A stretch of DNA of 64,000 nucleotides from Staphylococcus kloosii (GCF_003019255.1 NZ_CP027846.1:1054001-1118000), one strand, 5' to 3'; positions 13,045 through 22,742 are shown, numbered from the stretch's first letter. Numbers and translations: made by a program. Notes: generated by a model from the letters alone, not told the origin.

Positions 13045-14148
13045 TTACAGTACGTTGTATGCTGCAACGATTTCTGATGTTAATGTGTCATCAGTTTTTG
13101 CATAATCTTGTAAGAACTTAGCGACACCATTTTGTGCAATGTAGTCATTTTTTTCAACCGTTTCTTGGTCATTGTTATCATCATATTTTAACAATAACGC
13201 TGCTAATTTTACTAAAGCGTCATGTTTTAAATTGTTTTGATATAGATAATTTAATGGCTTCATTATTCTATCTTGAGGTCCTATTTTACGAACAGTACCA
13301 CGACCAACACGTGTTACGCCATCTGATAAATTAGGATTTTCAAAGCGTTCTATAATTTTATCTGCGTATTGTGCTTGTTGTTGTTCAGTAAAATTGAATT
13401 CTTTAGTAATATAAGCGCTTGTTTCGGCTAATACAGCACGTAATCCGTCTTTTACATTAGCATCTTTTACTGCATCTAATATAGTTGGTAGTTGATGATA
13501 TCTACCTGCATAAGCAAGATATGCATGTCCCGTATTAACAGTTAATAGTTTACGTTCTATATAAGGTGTTAAATCATCAACATATTTAATATGATCTAAC
13601 TCAGGACCGTACCATGCGTCTTTTTCTACAACCCATTCAAAGAATGGTTCTACAATTACATCTAAGATATTGTCGTTTGATTGGATTGGAACTATACGAT
13701 CGACAGCTGAGTTAGCAAAGTGAATGTGTTCACCTAATGGTCCAGTAATATCTAAGATAGCTTTTTTAAGAGTATTTGTTGCCATAATCGCGTTTTCACA
13801 CGCAACGATATTTACTGGTGTTTCCTTTTCTTTTAAATAAGGAGCAAATGATTTAGCAATGATAGGTAAGATATTCACACCAACTGCTGTAGTGATTAAA
13901 TCTGCTTCTAAAACTGCTTGTTTTAATGCTTCAGAAGGCTCACCAGAATATAAAGCGTCAACATTATGAACTCTTGTAGTAGTGTGGTCTTGATCAGCTA
14001 AAATAACATCATATTCTTGTTCTTGATCTAGCGCATTGATGATTTCATTGTTAACATCTGCAAAAGTTACTTTTATATTATTATCAGCTAAAATATATCC
14101 TATAAAGCCTCTACCAATGTTACCAGCACCGAAATGAAGAGCTTTCAT
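13045..14148 (-). CDS. mtlD: Mannitol-1-phosphate 5-dehydrogenase
   Basis: NAD-dependent oxidation of mannitol-1-phosphate to fructose-6-phosphate. The N-terminal nucleotide fold has GAGNIGRG at residues 7-14. The catalytic region around NTGHAYLAYAG is present. Full length (367 residues). Last gene of the mtlA-mtlR-mtlF-mtlD operon; its ATG overlaps the mtlF stop by one base. Confidence 0.96.
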   Translation of the reverse strand: MKALHFGAGNIGRGFIGYILADNNIKVTFADVNNEIINALDQEQEYDVILADQDHTTTRVHNVDALYSGEPSEALKQAVLEADLITTAVGVNILPIIAKSFAPYLKEKETPVNIVACENAIMATNTLKKAILDITGPLGEHIHFANSAVDRIVPIQSNDNILDVIVEPFFEWVVEKDAWYGPELDHIKYVDDLTPYIERKLLTVNTGHAYLAYAGRYHQLPTILDAVKDANVKDGLRAVLAETSAYITKEFNFTEQQQAQYADKIIERFENPNLSDGVTRVGRGTVRKIGPQDRIMKPLNYLYQNNLKHDALVKLAALLLKYDDNNDQETVEKNDYIAQNGVAKFLQDYAKTDDTLTSEIVAAYNVL

Positions 14149-14582
14149 TATGCTTCAGCCTCCTCAAATACTTGTTTGATTTCTTCAGCAGATTTAGCAT
14201 TAACAATACGGTCTACGTTTTCTTCTTCACTAAATGTGATAGCGATTTTAGATAATAACTCTAAATGTTCACCATCTTTACCAGCGATACCTACTACGAC
14301 TTTAACTTCTTCGCCATCCCAATCAATGCCTTCAGGGATTTGTAATAATGTTAAACCAGATTGTAAAACACTTGTTTTAGCTTCGTCTGTACCATGTGGT
14401 ATAGCTAAACCGTTACCCATAAATGTAGATACTACGTCTTCACGGTCTTTCATTGCTTGAATATAATCTTCAGTTACAGCTCCAGCAGATACTAGGGCAT
14501 TGCCAGCTTTTTCAATTGCTTCGTCTCTTGTGCTAACAGTTGCGTTAATAAATATGTTTTCGTTACTAAATAATTCAGTCAT
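14148..14582 (-). CDS. mtlF: Mannitol-specific PTS EIIA component
   Basis: A small cytosolic phosphocarrier that accepts phosphate from HPr and passes it to the EIIB domain of MtlA. The phosphorylated histidine is H63 in LAIPHGTDEAK. Length 144 is normal for EIIA-Mtl. Its start overlaps the end of mtlR by 8 bases and its stop overlaps mtlD by one, which suggests tight coupling in the operon. Confidence 0.95.
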   Translation of the reverse strand: MTELFSNENIFINATVSTRDEAIEKAGNALVSAGAVTEDYIQAMKDREDVVSTFMGNGLAIPHGTDEAKTSVLQSGLTLLQIPEGIDWDGEEVKVVVGIAGKDGEHLELLSKIAITFSEEENVDRIVNAKSAEEIKQVFEEAEA

Positions 14583-16629
14583 GTGTATTCACTCCATTTT
14601 GTAATTTTTTTTGTAATTGTTGAAGATAACTTTGTTTCAAAATATTTATAAGTTGTTCTGGTTGTGACATTAAGTCACTTAAATTATCAAGATGATTTAC
14701 TAATTCGCTTGAAAAGTTACTTACAATGCGAGCGGGAATTTCATCTTCAGGAACAAATATACTTAATAAATATTGAATGTAATGTTGGTCATTTTGATCA
14801 TTCATAAAGTTGATTGGCTCATTTAATATAGATACTAAAATGATTGGTTTTAAAATCATTTCATGCTTTAAATGAGGTAGTGCTAGAGGATATGGCTCTA
14901 AAATAAAATTTTGATCCAATGCACGTTGATGAATTAAATCAGCGAATGACTTTTTACTTTGTATTACTTTGTGCTCATATAAAAATTTCGTTAAATATTT
15001 AGTCCAATTTTTAGTCTCTGTATAGTCAATATAAACCGAATCAATAAGCTCTAAACCTTTACGCATATAATTTAAAAGAGCTTCTTGATTATTTGAATCA
15101 ATAGGCCAAGGTTGGTGAGCAAGATTAGCCATGTTCTTTTGTGGTCTAGTAACGTTAATAAAAGCAGATACATGATTAATATCTGTGTCAGGTAATAATG
15201 GATTCACAGTGATATAAGGTACAGTTATATCTAAATCGACGGTCGATATAATCGCGTCATAATTGTTAAAATTAATATTGGTTAACTCACCGACAGATGC
15301 TTGTGTTGTATCCGTAATTTTACTGAATATTTGTTGTAATCTCGTTGCTAGTATTTGACTCGTCCCGATACCACTACTACATACGACGAGCGCATGAAAA
15401 GTAGCTTCGTTTTCCCTTTGAATAGCACCGCCAAAATGCAACACAATAAAACCGATTTCGCTGTCTGGAAAGGCAAAATTTGGCCAAACTTGACGTAAGC
15501 TATTACTGACTGTATCGAATAATACAGGATAGTCTTGTTTAATCATTTCTGTTAAAGGATTATAAGTTTCAATATTTGCATTTAATCTATTAATCGCTGG
15601 GATGATATGAAGTTTTAAACCTTCACTTAATGCCTCTCTATTATTAAAAGACATTTGTGTTGATTGACTTACTAAATTAATAAAGTAATCAATGCGTTTT
15701 AATTCGTCCTTATCATCTTTAAATATTTCTTCTGAATCTTTACGTTTTGCGCCACGCAAATGAATCGTTATAAAGGCAATTTCTGCTTGGTTAAACTGCA
15801 CGCCATAAATATGTTCTAAATGATGACTTAACGCAGTAGCTATTTCATGCTCATACGTGTCTTTAACATCATTGTAAACATCATCATTTAAAGTTACATA
15901 TTCACCCTTAAGCATGCGTTCTATACTCAATACGATATGCACCGTTAATGTTAAATAACTTGATTCTGTTAAAGAATAGGGCAAACGATCTAAATGATCC
16001 ATTAAAATACGTTCAACTTGGAATATTTTATCCATATCTACCATAGATAGTTGATTTTGATTAATAGATTGATAGACAAAATGGTTTTCGATAACAGAAT
16101 AAACACTTGTACTATTAAGATTATTTACCATAAGTTGACTTAATAATTCACGTTTTTTAGATTCGGTGCCTTCTAAGTGCACACCTTCACCGCGTTTTTT
16201 GAGTAACGTTAATTGGTAATTTTGAAGTTCTTGTGATAATTCATCTAACAGTTTTGTTAAAGTTTGAATTGAAACACCGATTTCTTGGGCTAAACTATAT
16301 TGTTTGATTGGTTTATCACTTTGGATTAACGCATACAAAATAATAACTTTTTGTTCTTCTTGAGATAGGTCAACAGTAGTTTGTTGGTATAAATAGTTTT
16401 TCAAATCATCAATTTGTTGCTTATTGCCTTCTAATTGAATCCCTTTTTTAGTAACTCGACTTAACGATAAACCAAATTGATGTAGGGAAGATTCAACAGA
16501 TTTTAATTCCCTATGAATAGTACGAGAGGATACAGCTAAGCTTTGAGCAATATCATAAATAGTGACATATTGACCGTAATATTTAATTAACATGTCAATA
16601 ATATCTTTTTCACGTGTACTCAATAACAT
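14575..16629 (-). CDS. mtlR: Mannitol operon activator MtlR (HTH-PRD-EIIB-EIIA)
   Basis: Transcription activator controlled by PTS phosphorylation. Domains in order: two DNA-binding HTH segments (about 1-130), two PRD domains (about 190-400), an EIIB-Gat-like domain around the CSSGIGTSQ loop (about 405-490), and an EIIA-like domain with LALPHLKHE (about 540-680). The 684 residues match staphylococcal and bacillary MtlR. Start ATG is preceded by GGAGG on the minus strand. It is encoded inside the operon it controls. Confidence 0.94.
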   Translation of the reverse strand: MLLSTREKDIIDMLIKYYGQYVTIYDIAQSLAVSSRTIHRELKSVESSLHQFGLSLSRVTKKGIQLEGNKQQIDDLKNYLYQQTTVDLSQEEQKVIILYALIQSDKPIKQYSLAQEIGVSIQTLTKLLDELSQELQNYQLTLLKKRGEGVHLEGTESKKRELLSQLMVNNLNSTSVYSVIENHFVYQSINQNQLSMVDMDKIFQVERILMDHLDRLPYSLTESSYLTLTVHIVLSIERMLKGEYVTLNDDVYNDVKDTYEHEIATALSHHLEHIYGVQFNQAEIAFITIHLRGAKRKDSEEIFKDDKDELKRIDYFINLVSQSTQMSFNNREALSEGLKLHIIPAINRLNANIETYNPLTEMIKQDYPVLFDTVSNSLRQVWPNFAFPDSEIGFIVLHFGGAIQRENEATFHALVVCSSGIGTSQILATRLQQIFSKITDTTQASVGELTNINFNNYDAIISTVDLDITVPYITVNPLLPDTDINHVSAFINVTRPQKNMANLAHQPWPIDSNNQEALLNYMRKGLELIDSVYIDYTETKNWTKYLTKFLYEHKVIQSKKSFADLIHQRALDQNFILEPYPLALPHLKHEMILKPIILVSILNEPINFMNDQNDQHYIQYLLSIFVPEDEIPARIVSNFSSELVNHLDNLSDLMSQPEQLINILKQSYLQQLQKKLQNGVNTHD

Positions 16630-16661
16630 AGTCGTATCCTCCAGTAGGTTACATAATTAAA

Positions 16662-18200
16662 TTAGTTTTGTTCACTTTTAAGATTTTCTAATAATTCATC
16701 ATATCTTGGTGAATTTAAGAAGTTATCAACTGAGATATGAATTGCTTTAGGCACTTGTTTAATTGCACGATCAGTAAGTTTCTTCTGAGTGATTACAAGT
16801 TGAGCATCGTTAGGTAATTGATTGATAGCTGTATTTGTGACGTCAACGTCTTGAATACCTGCTTTTTTGAATTTATTACGTAACATACTTGCACCCATTG
16901 CACTTGAACCCATACCTGCGTCACAGGCAAAGATAACATGGTTAACTTTACTGTAGTCATGGGCATCGACATTCTCAGTATCATAGTTATCTAATAAATC
17001 TTCTTCTGAGTCTGTTTCATTGTTATCTTCAGCAGCAGTTGCTGTAGTAGCACCTTCACTTCCACCTTGTGATAATTTAGAAGAGACACTAGATTTTTTA
17101 CCTTTAGTTTGTTCCATTTGTGCTGTAGCACTTTCTAAATCTTGTTTAGGTTCTTTTGTAAATCTTAGTATTAATGATGATACTACAAAAGATACTAATG
17201 CTGCTAAGAATACGCCTAGTAGCATGTGTAGAAGTTCACCCTTAGGTGCATTTAATACATATACAATAAAGGAACCTGGTGATGCCGGACTCTTGAATCC
17301 GAAGTCTAACATTGAGAATGTTGCAACACCTGTCATACCACCTAAAATAACTGCGACGAATAATAAAGGACGCATTAAAACATATGGGAAATAAATTTCG
17401 TGAATACCACCAAGGAAGTGGATAATACCAGCACCATATGAAGTTGCTTTTGCAGTACCTTTACCAAAAATCATATAGGCAACTAACACACCAAGACCTG
17501 GTCCAGGGTTTGATTCGATTGTGTATAAAATTGATTGACCAGCATGTGCTGATTGTTCTGCACCAAGTGGTGTAAATACACCGTGGTTGATCGCATTATT
17601 TAAGAACACGATTTTAGCTGGTTCTACAATAATACTAACGATTGGTAATAAGTGAGCATGTACTAAAAATTCTACTGCCACTGATAAAATATGCATGATG
17701 AATTTCATGATAGGAGCTAATAACTCAAATCCTAAAATTGTCATAATAAAGCCTAGAATACCTGCAGAGAAGTTATTGAATAACATTTCAAAACCTTGTG
17801 GCGTTCTAGGTTGAATAAATTCATCCGTTTTCTTCATTAACCAACCAACTAATGGTCCCATAATCATAGCACCTAATAACATTGGAGTATCAGGTAAAGC
17901 TACGATAACACCCATTGTGGCAACGGCAGCTATAATACCTCCACGCATTTCATGGATTAAACGGCCACCACTATATGCAATAAGTAATGGGATTAAATAA
18001 GTAATCATTGGACCTGCTAATTGTGATAGGTCTTTATTTGGGAACCAACCGTTATCGATAAAGATTGCGGCGATAAATCCCCAAGCGATAAAAGCACCGA
18101 TATTCGGCATGATCATACTACTTAGAAAAGATCCAAATGCTTGAACTTTACGGCCAATACCTTTTTTCTCTTCAGCTTGAGCTTGTGACATAAATTGCAC
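16662..18200 (-). CDS. mtlA: Mannitol-specific PTS transporter EIICB
   Basis: Imports mannitol and phosphorylates it to mannitol-1-phosphate. The membrane EIIC domain fills about residues 20-345 and includes GGIHEIYFPYVLM, typical of this family. A long Ser/Glu/Thr-rich linker (about 350-415) leads to EIIB with its active cysteine in IFACDAGMGSSAMGAS. The EIIA part is a separate gene, mtlF. RBS AGAGGTG precedes the ATG. First gene of the operon. Confidence 0.96.
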   Translation of the reverse strand: MQFMSQAQAEEKKGIGRKVQAFGSFLSSMIMPNIGAFIAWGFIAAIFIDNGWFPNKDLSQLAGPMITYLIPLLIAYSGGRLIHEMRGGIIAAVATMGVIVALPDTPMLLGAMIMGPLVGWLMKKTDEFIQPRTPQGFEMLFNNFSAGILGFIMTILGFELLAPIMKFIMHILSVAVEFLVHAHLLPIVSIIVEPAKIVFLNNAINHGVFTPLGAEQSAHAGQSILYTIESNPGPGLGVLVAYMIFGKGTAKATSYGAGIIHFLGGIHEIYFPYVLMRPLLFVAVILGGMTGVATFSMLDFGFKSPASPGSFIVYVLNAPKGELLHMLLGVFLAALVSFVVSSLILRFTKEPKQDLESATAQMEQTKGKKSSVSSKLSQGGSEGATTATAAEDNNETDSEEDLLDNYDTENVDAHDYSKVNHVIFACDAGMGSSAMGASMLRNKFKKAGIQDVDVTNTAINQLPNDAQLVITQKKLTDRAIKQVPKAIHISVDNFLNSPRYDELLENLKSEQN

Positions 18201-18229
18201 CTCTTTTTTTATTTATTTGTTACTTTCAT

Positions 18230-18273
18230 TGTAAGTGTTTTCAGTTATATAGCCAATATTTACTAAAAGTGAA
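18230..18273 (-). promoter_or_regulatory. mtl promoter with overlapping cre-like site
   Basis: On the minus strand, -35 TTCACT (18268-18273) and -10 TATAAC (18244-18249) are 18 bp apart. Directly downstream, 18230-18243 reads TGAAAACACTTACA, 11 of 14 positions of the consensus TGAAAGCGCTTTCA for CcpA. Its place around the transcription start fits catabolite repression of mannitol use. The promoter call is weaker than the cre call. Confidence 0.5.
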
Positions 18274-18380
18274 TTTGTCACAGAATTAATGACAACGATG
18301 AAAGAGAGATGGCCGTAGAGGTTATATGAAAATAATATTAAAATTATTAAAAATAACTTGTTTTATTGTTTATAAATAAT

Positions 18381-18410
18381 TTGCAATAGAAGTTAAAAAC
18401 GTTGTACAAT
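18381..18410 (+). promoter_or_regulatory. glmS promoter
   Basis: -35 TTGCAA (18381-18386), -10 TACAAT (18405-18410), 18 bp apart. Transcription would begin near 18417, about 40 nt ahead of the ribozyme cleavage site. Confidence 0.65.
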
Positions 18411-18456
18411 GGTTATTAATGACGAAAGGAGGACAGTACAAAGCAAATTTAATAAA

Positions 18457-18648
18457 AGCGCCTGTACAAGTGATGAAATGCATTGTTGACTACTTAAAAT
18501 TTATAACAGAAATTTTAACAGACGATAAATTGAAGCTTGTAGACGAGGAGGATAGTTATCGATTATTCGGCGGATGCTATCCCGGATGTGGCCCATCCGA
18601 TATCTTATTAAGTAAAACATTAGGGTAACCTAGTGCACAAAGTTAATA
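18457..18648 (+). ncRNA. glmS ribozyme/riboswitch
   Basis: A self-cleaving RNA activated by glucosamine-6-phosphate that lowers glmS mRNA when product is abundant. The core matches the known family: AGCGCC at the cleavage site (cut between A18457 and G18458), GACGAGGAGG, TTATCGA, TTCGGCGGATGC with CCCGG, and the 3' domain AACATTAGGGTAACCTAG...ACAAAG. It sits 157 nt before the glmS start codon. Boundaries are judged by comparison with the B. subtilis element. The 18649-18790 stretch between it and the RBS shows no clear structure. Confidence 0.95.
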
Positions 18649-18805
18649 AGTTAGCCTTCGATATTTATTTAAAAAAATTATTATGTGCAAAGGGATATTT
18701 CTGTGCTTTTTTAACGATTATTACGTCAAATAAGCTTTATTTACGTATGTTTTTCTTTAACAAAACAGAATATCTAGCACAAACAACATTGGAGGAAATT
18801 TTAAA

Positions 18806-20611
18806 ATGTGCGGAATAGTAGGATATATTGGTTATGACAATGCAAAAGAATTATTATTAGAAGGTTTAGAAAAATTAGAGTACCGTGGTTATGATTCTGC
18901 AGGTATTGCAGTAGTAAATGAAGAAGGTACAACAGTATTTAAAGAAAAAGGTCGTATTGCTGAATTAAGAAAAGTTGCAGACAGCGAAGATACTGATGGT
19001 AACGTTGGTATTGGACATACGCGTTGGGCAACTCACGGAGTACCAAACCACGAAAATTCACACCCTCATCAATCAAGTACTAAACGTTTTACTTTAGTAC
19101 ATAACGGTGTAATCGAAAACTATGAAGAATTACGTAATGAATACTTATCAAATGTTACATTCTTATCAGATACTGACACAGAAATTATTGTGCAATTAGT
19201 TGAACATTTTTCAAATGAAGGTTTAGCAACTGAAGAAGCATTTAGTAAAGTTGTTTCATTATTAGAAGGTTCTTATGCTCTTGGATTAATTGATAGCCAT
19301 GACAGAGATACTATCTTTGTTGCTAAAAATAAATCACCATTACTAATTGGTGTAGGTGATAACTTTAATGTAATAGCTTCTGATGCTTTAGCTATGATTT
19401 CAGTTACTAACCAATATAAAGAGATTCACGACCATGAAATTGTTATTGTGAAACGTGATAGTGTAACAATTAAAGATACTGACGGTAATGTACAAGAAAG
19501 AGATGCTTATACAGCACAAATCGATGCATCTGATGCTGAAAAAGGTGTTTACGATCATTACATGTTAAAAGAAATACATGAACAACCAGCAGTTATGCGT
19601 CGTATTATTCAAGAATATCAAGATGATAATGGTGAATTAAAAGTTGATAAAGAAATTGTTAAAGACGTTTCTGAAGCGGACCGTATTTATATCATAGCGG
19701 CAGGTACTAGTTACCACGCAGGTTTAGTAGGTAAAGAATTTATCGAAAAATGGGCAGGTGTACCTACAGAAGTACATGTTGCATCAGAATTCGTTTATAA
19801 TATGCCGTTATTATCTAAAAAACCATTGTTTATCTATATTTCACAATCAGGTGAAACAGCAGATAGCCGTGCCGTATTAGTAGAAACTAATAAGTTAGGT
19901 CATAAGTCCCTAACAATTACGAACGTACCCGGATCAACTTTATCACGTGAAGCAAACCATACATTGTTACTTCATGCAGGTCCAGAAATTGCAGTAGCAT
20001 CTACTAAAGCATATACAGCACAAATCGCAGTATTATCAATCTTATCTCAAATTGTAGCTAAAGAACATGGTATTACGACGAATATAGATTTATTACGTGA
20101 ATTAGCTAAAGTAACGACAGCTATTGAAGCAGTTGTTGATGATGCAGATGTTATGGAACAAATTGCTACAGATTACTTAAGAACTACACGCAATGCATTC
20201 TTTATTGGTCGTACAATTGACTACAATGTAAGTTTAGAAGGCGCTTTAAAACTTAAAGAAATTTCTTACATCCAAGCAGAAGGTTTTGCTGGTGGGGAAT
20301 TAAAACATGGTACTATTGCGCTTATCGAAGATGGTACACCTGTTGTAGCGTTAGCAACGCAAGAAAATGTTAACTTATCTATCCGTGGTAATGTTAAAGA
20401 AGTTGTAGCACGTGGCGCTAACCCATGTATCATTTCTATGGATGGCTTAAATAAAGATGGTGACACTTATGTGATTCCACCTGTTCACGAACTATTAACG
20501 CCATTAGTGTCTGTAGTAGCATTACAACTTATTTCTTATTATGCAGCATTGCATAGAGATTTAGACGTAGATAAACCACGTAACTTAGCAAAATCAGTTA
20601 CAGTTGAATAA
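18806..20611 (+). CDS. glmS: Glutamine-fructose-6-phosphate aminotransferase (isomerising)
   Basis: Makes glucosamine-6-phosphate from fructose-6-phosphate and glutamine, the entry step to UDP-GlcNAc. The N-terminal glutaminase begins MCGIVGYIG with catalytic Cys2, which fixes the start. Two SIS domains follow (about 285-425 and 455-595), including the SQSGETADS phosphate loop. The C-terminal DKPRNLAKSVTVE is the conserved end. Full length, 601 residues. RBS TTGGAGGAAA. Controlled by the upstream ribozyme. Confidence 0.98.
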   Translation: MCGIVGYIGYDNAKELLLEGLEKLEYRGYDSAGIAVVNEEGTTVFKEKGRIAELRKVADSEDTDGNVGIGHTRWATHGVPNHENSHPHQSSTKRFTLVHNGVIENYEELRNEYLSNVTFLSDTDTEIIVQLVEHFSNEGLATEEAFSKVVSLLEGSYALGLIDSHDRDTIFVAKNKSPLLIGVGDNFNVIASDALAMISVTNQYKEIHDHEIVIVKRDSVTIKDTDGNVQERDAYTAQIDASDAEKGVYDHYMLKEIHEQPAVMRRIIQEYQDDNGELKVDKEIVKDVSEADRIYIIAAGTSYHAGLVGKEFIEKWAGVPTEVHVASEFVYNMPLLSKKPLFIYISQSGETADSRAVLVETNKLGHKSLTITNVPGSTLSREANHTLLLHAGPEIAVASTKAYTAQIAVLSILSQIVAKEHGITTNIDLLRELAKVTTAIEAVVDDADVMEQIATDYLRTTRNAFFIGRTIDYNVSLEGALKLKEISYIQAEGFAGGELKHGTIALIEDGTPVVALATQENVNLSIRGNVKEVVARGANPCIISMDGLNKDGDTYVIPPVHELLTPLVSVVALQLISYYAALHRDLDVDKPRNLAKSVTVE

Positions 20612-20617
20612 TTAACC

Positions 20618-20664
20618 AAATAAAGGCTGAAGCATATCCTATGATGTGTTTCAGCCTTTATTAA
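20618..20664 (+). terminator. Terminator of glmS
   Basis: Stem AATAAAGGCTGAA / TTCAGCCTTTATT with an 18-base loop. The T run after it is short. Confidence 0.75.
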
Positions 20665-21057
20665 TATGTAAGTAAAATCATGAATTAATAGATATTATTA
20701 TCGAAAGTTTGAGTAACGTTTTGTTAATTGTGTATAAAAATATTTGATATTATAAAATACACTTTTTTTCTTCTTCAAATTAATGCTAAAATTAAAATAT
20801 AAAAAGGAACTATAACGTTTAAATTTATATTTTATTCTGACTAAAAAAGTTTAATATATTTATAAACAAGGATTGTCTTTAACATATATTTCTTTAAAAA
20901 GTAAATTAAAGAAATTTCATGAACTATAGTGAATGCTTTTATTTATAAATGAAGCATAAGTTTTTGGATTTAAATGTTTGTCATGTAAGGTAAATTTAAA
21001 CAATTAAATATGACGGCAATTTTTCAGTTTAAAGAGGGACAATACAAAGGTGGAATA
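20665..21057. other. AT-rich intergenic region with inverted repeats
   Basis: About 390 bp without a gene between glmS and the ABC ATPase. It holds a perfect 9 bp inverted repeat TTTCTTTAA / TTAAAGAAA (20889-20897 and 20906-20914) and a 6 bp repeat ATGCTT / AAGCAT (20933-20938 and 20952-20957). Neither has a T tract. No promoter stands out. An in-frame ATG at 21010 belongs to an unlikely N-terminal extension of the next gene. Confidence 0.4.
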
Positions 21058-21843
21058 ATGGTGTTAATAGAATTAAGTCATGTAGCGCGCAAAAAACAAG
21101 GTAAAACAATTTTAAAAGACATTAATTGGCAAATTAATGAAGGTGAGCGTTGGATGCTCTACGGGTTGAATGGGGCAGGTAAAACGACACTATTGAATAT
21201 TTTGAATGCTTATGAACCAAATACTGCTGGTCAACTTACTTTATTTGGGATGCAACCAGGTAAGAAAGGATATTCTGCAGATAATGTAAGACATCAAATC
21301 GGTTTTGTATCTAATAGTTTGATGGATCGTTTTCAAGATGGGGAAGTCGTATTAGATGTAGTAATTAGTGGCGCTTTTAAATCTATAGGTGTGTTCCAAC
21401 AAGTTACAGAAGAACAACGCAAAACGGCTAAAAAATTATTAAAGCAACTAAATATGAGCCAATTTGAAAATCAATATTATGGTTATTTATCTACTGGTGA
21501 AAGACAACGTGTACTTATAGCTAGAGCTTTAATGGACAAACCTAAATTGTTAATATTAGATGAACCTGCCTCTGGTCTAGATTTTATATCTCGAGAAGAA
21601 GTACTACAATCATTAGAACAAATGTACATTGATAATCCAAAATTAGCCGTCATTTATGTGACACATTTTGTTGAAGAAATTACTCAAAATATAGATTATG
21701 GCTTTTTACTAAAAGACGGTCAATGTTACAAAAGTGGGCCTATCAGTACTATATTAACGAGTGAAATGCTGTCTGATTTCTTTAATAAGCAAGTGCAAGT
21801 GGCATATCAAAACAATCGATACGCATTATTTTTGAATGAATAA
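21058..21843 (+). CDS. ABC transporter ATP-binding protein (orphan)
   Basis: A single ATPase domain of 261 residues: Walker A GLNGAGKTT at 36-44, signature LSTGERQR, Walker B LLILDEPASGLDF and the switch histidine in VIYVTHFVEE. I choose ATG 21058, which has AAAGGTGG five bases upstream; the ATG at 21010 has no ribosome binding site. No permease gene is adjacent. The protein resembles the YlmA-type ATPases of Firmicutes, whose partner is unknown. The next gene, a HAD phosphatase, follows after 44 bp on the same strand and may be cotranscribed. Confidence 0.9.
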   Translation: MVLIELSHVARKKQGKTILKDINWQINEGERWMLYGLNGAGKTTLLNILNAYEPNTAGQLTLFGMQPGKKGYSADNVRHQIGFVSNSLMDRFQDGEVVLDVVISGAFKSIGVFQQVTEEQRKTAKKLLKQLNMSQFENQYYGYLSTGERQRVLIARALMDKPKLLILDEPASGLDFISREEVLQSLEQMYIDNPKLAVIYVTHFVEEITQNIDYGFLLKDGQCYKSGPISTILTSEMLSDFFNKQVQVAYQNNRYALFLNE

Positions 21844-21887
21844 TTCAAGTAGAATTAACTTATTAAATAGTTGGAGGAAAATAAAGT

Positions 21888-22742
21888 ATGAATGATGTTA
21901 AAGCAATATTTTTAGATATGGATGGTACAATTTTACATAAAAACAACTTAGTAAGTGAACAAAGTGCTACAATTATTAGTAATTTAAGAGAAGCGGGTTA
22001 TAAAGTGTTTTTAGCGACTGGAAGATCACATGACGAAATAAAATATCTTGTACCAAAAAACTTTGAGGTAGATGGTATTATAAGCTCTAATGGTACGTTA
22101 GGCGTAGTACATAATGAAGTTGTTTTTCAACATAGTTTATCATTAAGCAGTGTTAAAGAAATCGTAAGCCGAGCACAAGAACAACATATATACTATGAAG
22201 TTTTTCCTTTCGAAGAACAACGTGCAATTTTAAAAGAAGATTATGAATGGACTACCGCAATGCTTCAAGGAGACACACCACCCGGTAATGTTGGTGAAAG
22301 CGAATGGTCTTCAAGAAAAGATGCTTTGGCACATAAAGTGAATTGGGTTCCTACGATTGATTTTAATAGTTTTGCAAAGATATATTTATTTGCCACTGAT
22401 TATGATGCAATTACGCAGTTTAGAGCACAACTCGTCGAAGATCAGGAAGAGTTAAAAATTACCGTGTCGAATTCCTCTCGTTATAATGCAGAAACAATGG
22501 CATATCATGTTGATAAAGGAACGGGCATTAAAGAAATGATTGAACATTTTGGTATACAGCAACATGAAACTTTAGTAATAGGCGATAGTGATAATGATAG
22601 AGCAATGTTTAGTTTTGGTCATTATACAGTTGCAATGAAGAATGCACGACCAGAAATTCAAGCACTTGCACAAGACGTAACGTTCTTAACAAATGAAGAA
22701 GATGGAGCGGCTTTATACTTAAAAGATAAATTTTTAGTTTAA
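21888..22742 (+). CDS. Cof-type HAD hydrolase (sugar- or nucleotide-phosphatase)
   Basis: Haloacid dehalogenase fold with motif I FLDMDGTI (nucleophile D10, acid D12), motif II near LATGRS, and motif IV VIGDSDNDRAMF. Between these lies a type IIB cap (about 85-190). Length 284 is usual for the Cof/YidA group, which removes phosphate from small phosphorylated metabolites. The exact substrate is not predictable. RBS TTGGAGG. Ends at a bidirectional terminator. Confidence 0.9.
   Translation: MNDVKAIFLDMDGTILHKNNLVSEQSATIISNLREAGYKVFLATGRSHDEIKYLVPKNFEVDGIISSNGTLGVVHNEVVFQHSLSLSSVKEIVSRAQEQHIYYEVFPFEEQRAILKEDYEWTTAMLQGDTPPGNVGESEWSSRKDALAHKVNWVPTIDFNSFAKIYLFATDYDAITQFRAQLVEDQEELKITVSNSSRYNAETMAYHVDKGTGIKEMIEHFGIQQHETLVIGDSDNDRAMFSFGHYTVAMKNARPEIQALAQDVTFLTNEEDGAALYLKDKFLV

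Noticed and set aside
18419..18818. Two ORFs of 69 and 61 codons before glmS
   Set aside because: The first runs through the glmS ribozyme and the second through the leader behind it; the conservation there is that of RNA.
21010..21057. N-terminal extension of the ABC ATPase from ATG 21010
   Set aside because: No RBS before it; the RBS AAAGGTGG and the homologous start MVLIELSHV favour 21058.
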